Origin: Helicoverpa zea
Lineage: Eukaryota > Arthropoda > Insecta > Lepidoptera > Noctuidae
NCBI RefSeq assembly: GCF_022581195.2
Contig: NC_061482.1
Span: 1,054,001 to 1,118,000, forward strand
Reading direction: 5' to 3'
DNA: 64,000 nucleotides
The translations under genes were made by a program, and so were the position numbers. Shown here one piece after another: positions 35,501 through 44,487 of the stretch (within the stretch, counting starts at the first letter, position 1; every line of letters begins with the position of its first letter). The notes beneath the pieces were generated by a model. It was not told the DNA's origin. It ran no database searches and saw only the letters and a list, made by a program, of their open reading frames with translations.

Positions 35501-38500
35501 TAAAGTGACTATAGACTGGACAAGTATAGTGTTTGACATTAATTTATAATTATTAATTAATTTGTAAATTGCATGCCGACAGGCGAAACATAGTGGACTT
35601 ATATTATGTATGCTTCATCATGTCTTATGTACTTAAAGTTATTACCCATGTTTGCAATAAATACATTTGAGTTTGAGTTTATACCTACCTATATATTATC
35701 AAATCAGCCGACTCTGGCTCTGCGTCACTTTCAAGGATTTGATCAATTAAATAAATAATTACATCTTTTCGTGCGCAGTCTGACTGGTTTTTATCTAGAG
35801 ATCAATTTATAACTAGTACTAATGTCAAATGAAGTTGACTCATACAGCGGGAGTTAGAATTACTGATGATAGAATTTGGAAGTGATTTTGGAAATTAAAT
35901 TTTATAATTATGATTTGCAAAATGGAAATTATAGGTAAGTACCCCAAAGATAATAATAATCTTTTATGCAAATTAAAATGCTAAATGAACAAAGAACATT
36001 AATGAAGTTGACAGTCACTATCCATATATTTAAAACGAGCTTAAAACTTGGGAATTTCCTCAGCTGCCAACGACGCCTAGGAATCAATACCTATGCCATA
36101 CCTTACTTATGTTGCACTTAAGCACAGTCAAAAAGTTGTACCTACTTATGACCACGGCTAACTGATGATTGTTAGACATAAAATTTCAAGCAAGTTTCTG
36201 TAGCCGTCAGAATCAGCGAGAGCCGCTAGGTACTAAACAGTTGGTCTAGAAACAATTTTTTTTAGCAAATCTTGATTCAAGTCAAAGTTTTCAATCGGAC
36301 TGACACCAGCTAAATACCTGATCTTTATAATATTAATCATTTTCATATTGATTCATGAGCCCGAAAAAACTATGGGCCGGCTAAAAGTAATTATTATTTG
36401 GTATTGAAATGGGATACTGCAGAACTTTTAGTACTGAATCTCTGAATTTTGCAATTGTTGATTGCAAAACGAAAGCGTGCTTCATTAATTGTTTTATCGG
36501 TTTCCTACCGAAGCAGGATTGTTTCTTGTACAAACTTTGGGCTCTCGCTTGTAGGGTAAATTGACAGAAATCCCCTTCCGAAGTTCATTGTATAAAATCA
36601 ACAGACAGCTCGAATTTCTGTATATTGATTGGTGCTGGGCGATGCAAATAGAATAGAAGTAGAATTGCAGGGAACATAAATACAATGCGATGAAGTCAAG
36701 TTAAATACATTGACGGACACTTTAAATTTTGGAAGAGTACGTGGCATTAAATCTCGCATGGTACGATCGATCAGCAACTTTTGGCGCTGTTTGTCCGAGG
36801 ATCGGTAAGTTACTTCGCATTTCGTAAGGCACGTTAATTTGATGGGTCTCGGCTGCTAATCTTGGCTGAAAATCTGACAACCAGTTTTACCTGTTCAGCC
36901 GATGATCTGGTATCAATTGCCTACGTACACATATATTAAGATTTCTGACGACACCAACATAATAACACAGCTAGCAGTAGCTTGCACTTAGTTGACTAAG
37001 TAATATATAACTTAATAGTTACTTGAGCTTTGCCTTTAAGTTAATTAATGTTCGACGGAAGCTTTAACCTGACGATTGGGTCGATAGAGTAAGTCCAAAT
37101 AAGTCGAGCGTTGGTGGCACAGATGTTTAACAGATATCATGAAATTATTTCTATTAATTTTTAATATAAGATGATTATGATAACAACATTTGTAAGCTAT
37201 TGATGGCCAAGAAACAGCGTTCTGTTTATGTTTTTCGACATCTTCACTTTTGTTTACCTATGTTCTACCAATAAAAATATTTGATTTAATTTGAAAGCGG
37301 GTGAGCCATAGGTATTTGTGTATGTAGGTAAATGCACATGCACATTGTCTTTGTATGTGTAAGCTCAGGAGAGCTCAGTAATGGTCGAGTCACTAAGTCA
37401 TACATAAAGACAATGTGAATATACTTACCTACACTCACACGTAAGTATGTATGGCTCATCCGCATTCGTGATCTTTAATCATCTTCATAACAGGGATGAT
37501 TCCCTTAAACCCTAAGTTTTTTCGAAAACCATACAAAGCACTAGAAACCCAGAGTTTATTTAGTAAGCTTAGCACGAATAATATTGACACGGGGCTTCGG
37601 GACGTGGCTGAATTTTGTATCGGAAATCCTTCTTGCAACTTGCATACTGACTGTTGTTATGATCCGACTGCGAAAGAAAAGGGTTAGGTCTAAAACTTTT
37701 ATGAATAAATAAAACCGACTTCTATAGATATATAGACCTAAGTGCCTAAAACAAAACCTCCTCCAAGTCCGCCAAATACTGTGCTGAAAATCGTATTAAA
37801 ATAGGCTCAGCCAAAAATTAGAGATAGGTAATTGCACAAAAATACACATGCACACTTATACACACAGGTAAGACTGAGAACAACCTTTTTATTAGTTTGG
37901 TTAAAAAATCGAGAGTCAAATAAGTTGCAAGAAATATGTTACTGAAACAGTGAAGATTGAAACTTCATCCCCACTAAAGGCGAATAGACTTATCCCACAA
38001 ATGTTAGTTACTATCCTTAGAGCATTAAACCAACCGATACCGCCATGAGAACAAGCTTGCCTATGTATTATTTTCGATCGCATTGTTACACAGCTACATG
38101 ACAAACCACCGTTCCTAGTATTCTATCTTTCTGTAGTTTTGCTAACTAGAGGTATAATTTTGACTGTAGCCCAGTACAAGGAACGTCGAATTCCTATCTC
38201 TTGTGAGCAAAACAAAATACGTACATATGGAATACTAGCTTCTGTCAGCGGTTTCACCCGCATCCCGTAGAAACCACGGCACGAACCCGGATAAAAAGTA
38301 GCCTATAGCCTTCCTCGATAAATGGGCTATCTAACACTGAAAGAATTTTTCAAATCGGTCCAGTAGTCCTTGAGATGAGCGCGTTCAAACAAACAAACAA
38401 ACAAACTTTTCAGCTCTATAATATTAGTATAGATTGGGAATGGCCGAAAATCGTCAAATACAAACGTAACTTGGTGTAACTTGATGACATGTATGGCTGG

Positions 38501-41500
38501 CAGTCTCGTACTTTTAGTACAGCAGAGGAGAAGACAGCATTGGCGCGTCCAGTTAGTTACATGATCTTTGTGCTACCTACCTTCCCAATAGTTCGTTCGG
38601 AAGTTCCGCCGCCATACCAAGGTCCAGTTTCCACATAATTCACTCCGCATTTCAGCGTTTCTCTTATTAGTTCCAAGCCCTTTTCCTCGTCGAACGATCT
38701 GAAACAAGTTGCAGTAGAGAAATTGTTAGTTAGTATTAAAATGCAACTAACATTGATTTCTGTCGCAGCTAAGTATGACGTAGATTTGGTCATATAATAA
38801 AATGTCGCAGGTTCTGGTTGGACTAAAAAACACCAAATGATCTGAAGTGATCGCGGCTAAGTCGATATGCTATGAAATGCAATCATTTTATAAACTGAGC
38901 AGGGTAGGTACTTGGTACTGGCTACAACATAGTATATTTTTGTATAGTAATAATTTTGTCTTTTTGCAATGTTTTTCACCGAAGAATGGCTTAATAACGG
39001 TCAACGGACTGGCTTGTCGTTTTAATTAAATTAGTTACTGTTACAGCCTTTTTTTTGTCCCACTGCTGGGCACAGGCCTCCTCTCACATGGAGAAGGATT
39101 GAGCATTAATCACCACGCTTGCTCAATGCGGGTTGGTGATTTCAGACTTCATAGTCCAGGTTTACTCAAGATGTTTTCCTTCACCTTTTGTCAGCCATTG
39201 GTGTCCAAGATATACTTAGAAAGTACATACCAACTTAGAAAAGTTGCATTGGTACTTGCCTGACCTGGAATCGAACCCACACCCTCATACTCGAGAGGTT
39301 AGTTCTATTAAATTATTTTATTTAATTAAATTAGTACGCAGACGAAAACCTACGGAATGGAGTCCAAAGTGATACGATACGAATTTAACCGCACAAAACA
39401 GCCAGTATCTTAACAAACATACATACGTTCTAAACTCAAGAAAATATTGCAACACCATCATCAATATTGGAGTTACAAGCCAACAAAAAACCTAGGCACA
39501 CATAGTCCGCGTACCTCGAACGTGGAAGTTAAACAAAATGGACTAGCACCTCCAGTTTTGTTCTATTTTCGGCTGCCAGTTGCAAAACGCAGTGGCTTGT
39601 CGTTCGTGTGAAGGGGCATTGGAGGGCGTTCCCCCGACCAGGCAATCAACCCGAGACGGCAACACAGGGATGACAGATTATTGACAGAATCTAGTTTTAC
39701 TTAAATTGAAAACGAAGTCTGGACTCCGTTTAGCGTTTGTGCTCCGTGGTTTTGATGGTTTAATTTTCGAATGTCAATTGTTTGTTCCGAGTTTAGGAAA
39801 AGAGGCTGTTTGGGAAATTCGATCTATTTTTAAAATCACTTTTCATTTCGGTTGGTCAATGTCGATATTTTTATTGAAGACATTTTCTGAACCTTTCATA
39901 TAATTTCTATCGTTTGCACGCCCTAATCTCAGGTATTTTTAAATCTGATTGCTAACATCAAAGAAAATACCTTTAAAGATAAATGAAGGAATAATTAACT
40001 CTGAATATCAAGCCGTTCCTGTTTAGATGCCAAGAGTCAAAGGACGCATGGTGTATGGAGTGCTATAGACGGGTGAAACCGCGGGGAGTGGCTGGTAGCA
40101 CGTCGAAGGGTGAAATTTCCCTTCGTATTCGGCTAATCTCTTGTCAATGGTGCAACGGTGACATTGTGCAGTTGACAGGACACGGCGGGTAACATTAGCG
40201 TTATAAAAATGTATTTGTTGATTTGCTTATAGACTAGAAATAGAATGCAATGCCAACTTCCTATCTCTAACAACAGATAGACGGAATATTGGGATGCATT
40301 GTGGTGGCGTAGCTTGTACTTTAGCATGTACAAAATGCTTATAATAATTTATAATATTAACGAAAATATGTGAAGTTTAACAATTGTATTTCTTTTCTAG
40401 TGTAGGTAAATAACTCCGAGGCTATTTCGTATGAACTATTGTTCCAGACAATATTTACCACACACATAGTCTACAAAAAATACATACACACCTTTCCTAG
40501 TATTTGACTGGCTTTCCAATATCGTATTACGGTAACAGCAATGCTTTCTGTGAATTAAACGTCCCGCACGCGCATAGTGCAGCGGACATCTCCGGAAACC
40601 ATGCGTACAGGACATTTCATTCATTCATTCATTCCTAGGAGTTGTGCACAATGACCGATTTCATACATTTCCTGTAACATCTACGCGTACAGTGCGGCAG
40701 AAAATTATTTGATGTTTTTTTAATTTCATTCTTTTTGTACTTCTGTTTTGGATTTGTTTTTTGAAAATTACTTGCATTTGATGTTTTTTTTTTTTTATCT
40801 ATTTCTTTTTATTCTCCTAACAGCTTTGAATTTGTTTTTCTGAACGTAAAACAGATAAGGCGTCAGAAACACTGGTTCTTAAATGCATACGTAAGGTTAG
40901 ATTGGAAGCCGACCCCAAAATAACTGGGAAAGGCTAGGCAGATGATGAACAAGACTTAAGATATCATTAAAAATATATAACTGGCCGTCTTTGCATGTTT
41001 ATCACACTGTATTACATAAAAAGTCAACAAGCAGTTGTTACGCAATTACCTATCACAAAATTGGTAAACAATATAAAACCATATCGTTTTATTGTGCCGT
41101 AATCTGCTAATCATTGACGTTCGCTGATGACCGAGGCTTTAAAACAAAACAATATTTTTATTTCAGTTTGTAATATTTTAGTATTTTAAGTTTGCATGCC
41201 CAGTTATAATTTTCAAAAATTATCATCATCGTCATCGTCCTCCTAGCCTCCTGCCCTAAGCCCAATTGTATTTTAAATAAAACCATCATCATCAGCTGCC
41301 GAGCCTTTTCCCAATTATGTTGGTGTCGGCTTCCAGTCTAACCGGATTCAGCTGAGTACCAGTGCTTTACAAGGAGCGACTGCCTATTTGACCTCCTCAA
41401 CCCAGTTACCCGGGCAACCCGATACCCTTGGTTAGACTGGCGGCGTCAGACTTACCTACTGGCTTCTGACTACCCGTAACGACTGCCAAGGATGTTCAAT

Positions 41501-42969
41501 GACAGCTGGAATCTACAGTTTAACGTGCCATCCGAAACACAGTCATTGGTGTCTAAAATATACTTAGAGAGTACATACAAACTTAGATTTTAAATAAAAC
41601 CATTATTTTCATTTTACTCTGTAACATATAAGTATTATAAGTTTGTACGATACCTAATTACAGTTTTATAAAAAAAAAAACATCATAATTTAGTTATTAT
41701 ACTACGTTAGCAACCATGTTTAATACAGGTATAAAGCTGTGGTCTGACTTGTAGCGGGGTAGAACGAGCGGGGAGGCGACAGCGATATTCGCCTACCGAG
41801 CATACCGCCCGCTCGGCGTTCTCGAAATACTAGTGATATGGAAATATCGAGCAATTTCATGTCGATAAAATTCAATAAGTAACATTTTATGTCAAAAATT
41901 TTCATTCGAAATTCCCGTGCATCGCATTACTGGTAAACGTTTAATCGATTGACAAGTAAGTATGTGGAACACGAGAAGAATTTGCACATGAAGGGTTCCG
42001 TATTATCCTAGTTACGTGCTAATGTTATTAACGCGAAAATTTTGTAAGGATGTGCCTATCTTTGATACTCTTTATAGGTAAGACAGAGACTACCGAACGG
42101 TTTTAAATAATTGAACTTGACACAGGCTAGTTATCTATGTGCGGGAATTAGGTACCTAACCTACCTATAATACGGCCTAAAAGCGTCTACCTACTTGTTG
42201 CTGTACCCACTACCAATGGGAGTCAAAAAATCACGTTAAATTTTTGATGAACACAAAAAAAATGTTATGTTCTAGCCTATCTATCCAGATATCAAGGTTC
42301 AACACATATGCAGGCTGGTGACAAACAGACGGACGGTGAGCGAAGTCTTAGTAAGATCCCGTAACGTTTCATATAATATATTGGGTGCAAAACCCTAAAA
42401 AGCGATGCGTCTAAAATGTCCACAGTCAATGTGTGTCTGTGTAGTTGTAGTAGCATGTTGGCGTAACAAATATAATCAATGTCAACGATCTATAAAATTC
42501 GACCTTGACCTCTACATAACTGAGTGTTAAACCGAGCACAAGTCATATCCCAACCGCTCCTCCCACCAAACAAACTTCATACGAGCTGTCACGCAGCACG
42601 TTAGGGTTAAAACAAAAATAAATTTGCAAAAAAATCATAAACAATAAAGCCAGCCGCCGGCCGACGTATACTCATAACTACAACTTCATAAATCCAAATG
42701 TTTAACGACCGATGATAAACAATACCTACGTACGTATCTTCAGCTGCAGTTTATTTTTAAGTTAATAAATATGTTTAAAACGTTGCGAGTAATGATAACT
42801 GGCATGTTATTCGATAAAGAAACGTCACAACAGAAGAAAACAAAGTATATGCATTCATTAAAAGTATTATATATGAGTATAATTACCCGTAAAAGTTACT
42901 GAACGCTGCACCTCCCAGGCTGATATGAGAGACTTTCATACCAGTGTGTCCGAGCTCGTTATATTTCAT
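20504..42969 (-). CDS. Aldo-keto reductase, L-galactose / D-arabinose dehydrogenase-like (7 exons, 328 aa)
   Basis: Joined exons: 42969-42887, 38698-38581, 32744-32583, 27213-26980, 25322-25191, 22811-22639 and 20588-20504. All introns are GT-AG, and the 987-nt sum is exactly 329 codons with the stop. The product is an NAD(P)H-linked (beta/alpha)8-barrel oxidoreductase, probably cytosolic (no signal peptide: it starts MKYNELGHTGMKVSHISLGG). AKR marks are the N-terminal beta-hairpin, GVNYVETGPWYGGGTSE (~46), IGSKVGRYE with Lys82, LDYVDLIQ-VHD with His123 and INAAATGMGLLSNHGPQ (~205). Tyr56, Lys82 and His123 of the catalytic tetrad are kept; the Asp is Glu51. The length is normal for the subfamily. 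Introns hold many transposons, which explains the 22.5-kb span. The substrate is not predictable; the name is by subfamily resemblance. It is divergent to the membrane-protein gene at 44488. Confidence 0.9.
20684..20893 (-). mobile_element. SINE, head missing, in AKR intron 6
   Basis: Contains the family body (GTTGGGGTCGGCTTCCAGT, GAGTACCAGTGTT, CTGACCTCCTTAACC). The tRNA head is lost. It is in the same orientation as the gene. Confidence 0.8.
21141..21278. repeat. GC-rich inverted repeat in AKR intron 6
   Basis: An exact 14-bp inverted pair, CGCGCGTAGGTGCG at 21141-21154 and its complement at 21265-21278, sits in a GC- and CpG-rich island (~21120-21440) within AT-rich intron. It may be part of a MITE whose ends I could not define. 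Confidence 0.5.
22639..22811 (-). CDS. AKR exon 6
   Basis: Acceptor TTCTAG|GAACAA at 22811, donor AAG|GTGAGA at 22639/22638. It encodes residues 244-300 plus two bases of Arg301. It includes CGFYNVEQLRDTVDVLDNGL, the C-terminal cofactor-binding helix region where others read 'IGxxxxxQ'. Confidence 0.9.
22812..24436. other. AKR intron 5, first part; nothing recognised
   Basis: Non-coding. A short inverted pair of ~20 bp (ACTGACTGTCAGCCGCTGATTG-like at 22850 and CGGCTGACAGTCAGTTTAG at ~22977) suggests a ~150-bp MITE remnant. Overlapping ORFs on both strands around 23700-24300 are mutually antisense and have no domain. Confidence 0.35.
24437..25163 (+). mobile_element. Short Helitron split by a hAT MITE
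   Basis: It starts near GTACTAATATTTGATAGAG and ends GGCAGAAGCTAA. Outside the insert it matches the inverse of the 38235 and 54077 copies (AACGCGCTAATCTCAGGAACTACTGG, GATGCGGGTGAAACTGCC). The hAT insert at 24482-25011 splits it; excised length is ~190 bp. Confidence 0.7.
24482..25011. mobile_element. hAT-type MITE, 8-bp TSD
   Basis: The exact 8-bp TSD AACGCGCT (24474-24481 and 25012-25019) flanks TIRs that begin TAGGGTTGCCAGG and end CCTGGCAACCCTA. At 530 bp it is non-coding. The 8-bp duplication puts it in hAT. Confidence 0.9.
25191..25322 (-). CDS. AKR exon 5
   Basis: Acceptor TTTCAG|AGCAAA at 25322, donor AAG|GTAACT at 25191/25190. Residues 200-243 hold INAAATGMGLLSNHGPQPWH, the loop typical of the L-galactose dehydrogenase-like subgroup. 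Confidence 0.9.
25386..25535 (-). mobile_element. Second-type SINE fragment
   Basis: Its sequence, CAATGCGGGTTGGTGATTTCAG ... GGTTTACTCGAGATATTTTCC ... TAGGTGTCTAAGATATAC, matches the SINE at 39036-39320. The head and tail are missing. Confidence 0.7.
25560..25640 (+). mobile_element. LINE 3'-end remnant
   Basis: GATGGGGAGGCCTTTGCCTAACAGTAGGACTTTAAAGGCT resembles the terminal WGEAFAQQ-like coding end of the LINE fragment at 33375-33746. It is a short stub only. Confidence 0.5.
26141..26221 (+). mobile_element. SINE 3'-end stub, plus strand
   Basis: GACTCGAAGCCGACCCCAAC..TTGGGAAAAGGCTAGGCAGATGATGATGA is the 3' end and tail of the tRNA-headed SINE, here antisense to the AKR gene. Confidence 0.8.
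26300..26705. mobile_element. MITE with 15-bp perfect TIRs
   Basis: AGCGTTTTCACACTA (26300-26314) and its complement (26691-26705) bracket 406 bp that is markedly GC-richer than the intron. TTAC occurs beside both ends (26296-26299 and 26707-26710), a possible TSD with one terminal mismatch. An 88-codon frame inside has no domain. Confidence 0.65.
26980..27213 (-). CDS. AKR exon 4 (catalytic His123)
   Basis: Acceptor TTTTAG|GTCCAC at 27213, donor AAG|GTAAGA at 26980/26979; phase 0. Residues 122-199 start VHDATFAP (His123) and include GKALYIGLADYDIDLM and a YAKSTL strand. Confidence 0.9.
27852..27948 (+). mobile_element. RTE 3' stub, 12-bp TSD
   Basis: AAATGATTTATT flanks it (27840-27851 and 27949-27960). 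The body ends GCACTTGGAGAGGCCTATG .. ACTGCGATAAGCTGATGATG, an RTE 3' end with (ATG)n tail. It is extremely 5' truncated. Confidence 0.8.
27961..28835. other. AKR intron 3, nothing recognised
   Basis: AT-rich, non-coding, no defined repeat boundaries. Confidence 0.4.
28836..29060 (+). mobile_element. Helitron 5' end fragment
   Basis: TCTATACATATAATAAATC, the same start motif as the element at 8841, is here partly duplicated (28823-28855). Sequence downstream (GATTGTTTGTTCGGG, ATCGAAATCGGTTCACTC) is typical of these elements. A possible partner end with CTAG lies at 31360-31363, but I cannot show they belong together. Confidence 0.5.
29061..30440. other. AKR intron 3, nothing recognised
   Basis: Mixed AT-rich sequence. 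ORFs of 75-95 codons on the minus strand (30039-30454) overlap one another in different frames and carry no domain. Confidence 0.35.
30444..30802. mobile_element. GC-rich MITE with ~100-bp TIRs, TTA TSD (Harbinger-type)
   Basis: TTA at 30441-30443 and 30803-30805 flanks inverted arms that start GGC and share CACATTAGGCGTGCGCGATC, CGGGCGTGTGAGTAGCGCG (perfect over 40 bp) and further in CGCGTTTTGCTGCCCTGCGGC. At 359 bp it is CpG-rich and can form one long hairpin. The 3-bp TTA duplication points to PIF/Harbinger. Confidence 0.85.
30843..31062 (-). mobile_element. Diverged SINE copy
   Basis: Family phrases remain at reduced identity: ATGTTGGTGTTGGCTTCCAG, GTTCGAGTACCA, GGAGCGACTACCTATCTGAT, CTTTCTGGCTTCTGATTA. 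It lacks the head. Confidence 0.65.
31300..31363 (+). mobile_element. Helitron 3' end
   Basis: CGCAAACGAAGTTGCGGGCAACAGCTAGT has the hairpin (CGCAAC/GTTGCG-like) and CTAG end followed by T. The 5' part is not identified nearby. Confidence 0.55.
31364..32582. other. AKR intron 3, proximal part
   Basis: Non-coding as far as I can tell. Two long mutually antisense frames overlap at 32182-32467 (89 codons each); neither is recognised. Confidence 0.35.
32583..32744 (-). CDS. AKR exon 3 (catalytic Lys82)
   Basis: Acceptor GTTACAG|GCACTG at 32744, donor ACAG|GTCAGC at 32583/32582; both ends are phase 0. Residues 68-121 include FIGSKVGRYE and LGLDYVDLIQ. Confidence 0.9.
32787..32974 (+). mobile_element. 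Decayed Helitron fragment in AKR intron 2
   Basis: It opens CTCTACTAATATTATAAAG and contains a degenerate 'ACTGATTTAAAAAAGTCTTTC ... GATGCGGGTAAAACCG' block as in the other short copies. The CTAG end is lost. Confidence 0.55.
33302..33875. mobile_element. MITE-A copy, split by a LINE fragment
   Basis: The left part (GCACACTGCCGACTAAACAGTCG) and right part (AGTCGGTTTGATACCGG ... CCGACTAAAAGTTTG..) align with the intact copy at 49023-49223. A LINE 3' end occupies the middle (33370-33756). Confidence 0.75.
33370..33756 (+). mobile_element. LINE 3' end inside MITE-A, poly(A)-like tail
   Basis: This is the C-terminal ~123 codons of a non-LTR reverse transcriptase (33375-33746) ending in a WGEAFAQQ-like motif plus TAA, then an A-run. 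The frame has one stop, TAG at 33522-33524, where the family likely has Trp. Related to the RT thumb/tail of RTE- or Proto2-like LINEs (FKVCQRAMERSILD). No TSD was found. Confidence 0.7.
34066..34163 (-). mobile_element. Second-type SINE fragment
   Basis: GGGATGAGCGTTAATCACCACGCTTGCTCAAG with an ATCATCATC tail on the left matches the SINE at 39036-39320. Confidence 0.65.
34780..34921. mobile_element. MITE-B copy 2
   Basis: Starts CCACAAAAACTTTTAAACG after TA (34778-34779) and ends in the inverted GTTTAAGTTTTTGTAG before TA (34922-34923). It contains AACACTTGTCTAAAAAA and its complement, at 142 bp. Confidence 0.85.
34922..36252. other. AKR intron 2, nothing recognised
   Basis: AT-rich intron sequence; no gene or delimited repeat. 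Confidence 0.4.
36253..36385. mobile_element. Truncated, decayed MITE-A copy
   Basis: It aligns with the right two thirds of MITE-A (CAAAGTTTTCAATCGGAC, TACCTGATCTTTATAAT, CATATTGATTCATGAGCC, GGCCGGCTAAAAG), without terminal repeats. Confidence 0.65.
36386..38234. other. AKR intron 2, nothing recognised
   Basis: AT-rich intron. A weak inverted pair around 37330/37440 (ATGTAGGTAAATGCACATG-like, TACCTACACTCACACGTAAG) may be a small MITE remnant. Confidence 0.35.
38235..38433 (-). mobile_element. Short non-autonomous Helitron
   Basis: On the minus strand it opens TCTATACTAATATTATAGAGC after A and ends CTAG before T. It carries (TTTG)n, then AATCTCAGG-like and GGGATGCGGGTGAAACCGC. At 199 bp it is nearly the same as the 54077-54271 copy. 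Confidence 0.85.
38581..38698 (-). CDS. AKR exon 2 (cofactor side, Glu51/Tyr56)
   Basis: Acceptor TTTCAG|ATCG at 38698, donor AAG|GTAGGT at 38581/38580. It encodes residues 28-67. The segment NYVETGPWYGGG places Glu where AKRs have catalytic Asp; Tyr56 is the proton donor five residues on. Confidence 0.9.
39036..39320 (-). mobile_element. Second-type SINE, 15-bp TSD
   Basis: TTTAATTAAATTAGT flanks it (39021-39035 and 39321-39335). The right end, read on the minus strand, has the B-box-like GGTTCGATTCCAGG of a tRNA head also seen in the SINE at 50704; the left body (CCACTGCTGGGCACAGGCCTCC .. CACCACGCTTGCTCAATGCGG) is different. The A box is missing, so it is slightly 5' truncated. Located in AKR intron 1. 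Confidence 0.8.
39336..40886. other. AKR intron 1, nothing recognised
   Basis: Non-coding. (CATT)n at 40617-40635 is the only simple repeat noted. Confidence 0.35.
40887..40944 (+). mobile_element. SINE 3'-end stub, plus strand
   Basis: TTAGATTGGAAGCCGACCCC .. CTGGGAAAGGCTAGGCAGATGATGA is the SINE 3' end, diverged. Confidence 0.75.
41287..41586 (-). mobile_element. SINE, 5' truncated, 17-bp TSD
   Basis: The exact 17-mer ATTTTAAATAAAACCAT lies at 41270-41286 and 41587-41603. The body is present from the (CAT)n tail to AAGTACATACAAACTTAG; the tRNA head was never copied. Confidence 0.9.
41604..42886. other. AKR intron 1, proximal part
   Basis: No gene. GC-rich arms around 41757-41820 (AGCGGGGAGGCGACAGCG, CCGCCCGCTCGGCG) form a partial inverted repeat of unknown origin. 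Confidence 0.35.
42887..42969 (-). CDS. AKR exon 1 (start codon)
   Basis: ATG at 42969-42967 encodes residues 1-27 and two bases of Gly28. The donor GG|GTAATT is at 42886. An in-frame Met11 exists, but the first ATG keeps the conserved YNELGHTG beta-hairpin, so it is preferred. AATTAAAG stands just before the ATG; an upstream non-coding exon is possible. Confidence 0.85.
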
Positions 42970-43723
42970 CTTTAATTGAAACAAAGTAACTAATTATAAG
43001 ACACGATACGTCGCCTTACTAGCTAGCAACAGATTGCGCGTGGACTCGGTCCAACCAATACTGTGATAAGCTACTAAACATCCATACTACTTAATAATGC
43101 AGCTATATTTATATAAACACCTACAATCTCTATTGTTTGTTTCCCTGTAAACAACATAATTAAGATACTTGGTTACATATAGCTATCATACTTTAGCTAC
43201 TTACTTATAAATAATCTATAAATACGGCACCATTTATTATTAAAATCTTAATGTGCCTAAAATTAAAACTCGTGATTAAACTTGAGACTTAAAACTTGAG
43301 ACTTAAAGTGTAATAAACACAATTACAGTCTGCATTTCTTTTTAGATACTTATTTTATCCTTCTTGTGCTTTTGTGATGTGCAATAACATATAATAACTT
43401 CTTCAAATAAAATAAAACAAGCAACAAAAAAGGTCCGAAATGTGCTTACAGTTTATAAGATGAAGCTTTTCTACTAATACGGTAACTTTCTTCTTGGGCT
43501 GGTATTCAGAATATGTCAAATAAGGAACGGTGCGTTCAGAAACTGAACACGGTATCCTAATCAAAAAATATTATTTTTTAAGTTTGTACCAAAAACATCA
43601 ATGTAAATTATTTGTCCGAATAGGTACATTATCTGTGGATACAATAATGGCATTGTGAGAAGATGTCAACATCATAGAATAAAAATGCAGAAGTGACAGC
43701 ACTTTTTTAGCTGTAAATTCTAA
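42970..43723. promoter_or_regulatory. Upstream region of the AKR gene
   Basis: AT-rich 5' flank between AKR ATG and a Helitron. No TATA box or initiator could be chosen with any confidence. With the promoter at 44488 on the other strand the two genes are divergent, ~1.5 kb apart. Confidence 0.3.
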
Positions 43724-43958
43724 TCTATACAACTAATATTATAAAAAGGATTATTTTTATTTTTGTTCGTAATGTATAAACTTAAAAATGACTGGACCGC
43801 TTTTATTTTTTTTTCTCCATTATAAAGCTACATAATGTGGTAATGTGCACTTGGAGAGGCCTATGTCCAGCTGTGGACTGCGATAGGCTGATGATGATGA
43901 TGATAATGTGGTAATAAATCCAAATATATTTTATCCCGGTTCGCGGGAAAACAGCTAG
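43724..43958 (+). mobile_element. Short Helitron holding an RTE stub
   Basis: Starts TCTATACAACTAATATTATAA at 43724 after A; ends CTAG at 43955-43958 before T, with hairpin CCCG-GTTCG-CGGG just inside. An RTE 3' stub (43845-43902) with its TSD lies in it. Confidence 0.85.
43845..43902 (+). mobile_element. 58-bp RTE 3' stub, 13-bp TSD
   Basis: ATAATGTGGTAAT flanks it (43832-43844 and 43903-43915). It consists only of the RTE 3' end plus (GAT)n, an extreme 5' truncation that proves retrotransposition of even tiny pieces. Confidence 0.9.
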
Positions 43959-44487
43959 TTACTAAGTAATATATTACCCATTCTATTCCAAAGCGTTGTA
44001 AGTTCTTCTATCGCAGCCGCAGCCGTCTGCACTGCACAAGACGTCCTATGACAGTAAAATAGCAACTATAAATATAATAAATATATATTATTTAGTCTTG
44101 ATAATAAAATACCATTTTACCCTCTGGGTAAAAAATAAGCGGATGATGACAGCACTATATATATATCTAGTTTGTAATTGAGAAATATTCGATTAAAAAA
44201 CAAATAGCATTATTTCCAGGAAATTGAATCATTAAAAAAAAAACTTTTTTAATACGTTTTTCAAATTGTAATTAAAATTTCAGTTTTTTGATTGTTTCTA
44301 CATTTTAAACTGACCAAAAAAAGAAGGAATATGATGCAGAACTAAACAATATAATTTCAAGCGGTGTGCAATTTTTTGGCGCTTGGTAGCATTTAGGAGC
44401 GCTCCTGGCAACCCCGCGGCAAGCGAGTTGCCATCGCCAATCGGTATTGTAGCCGTAGTCGTGGGTTGGTTAGAGCACGCAGTCGTC

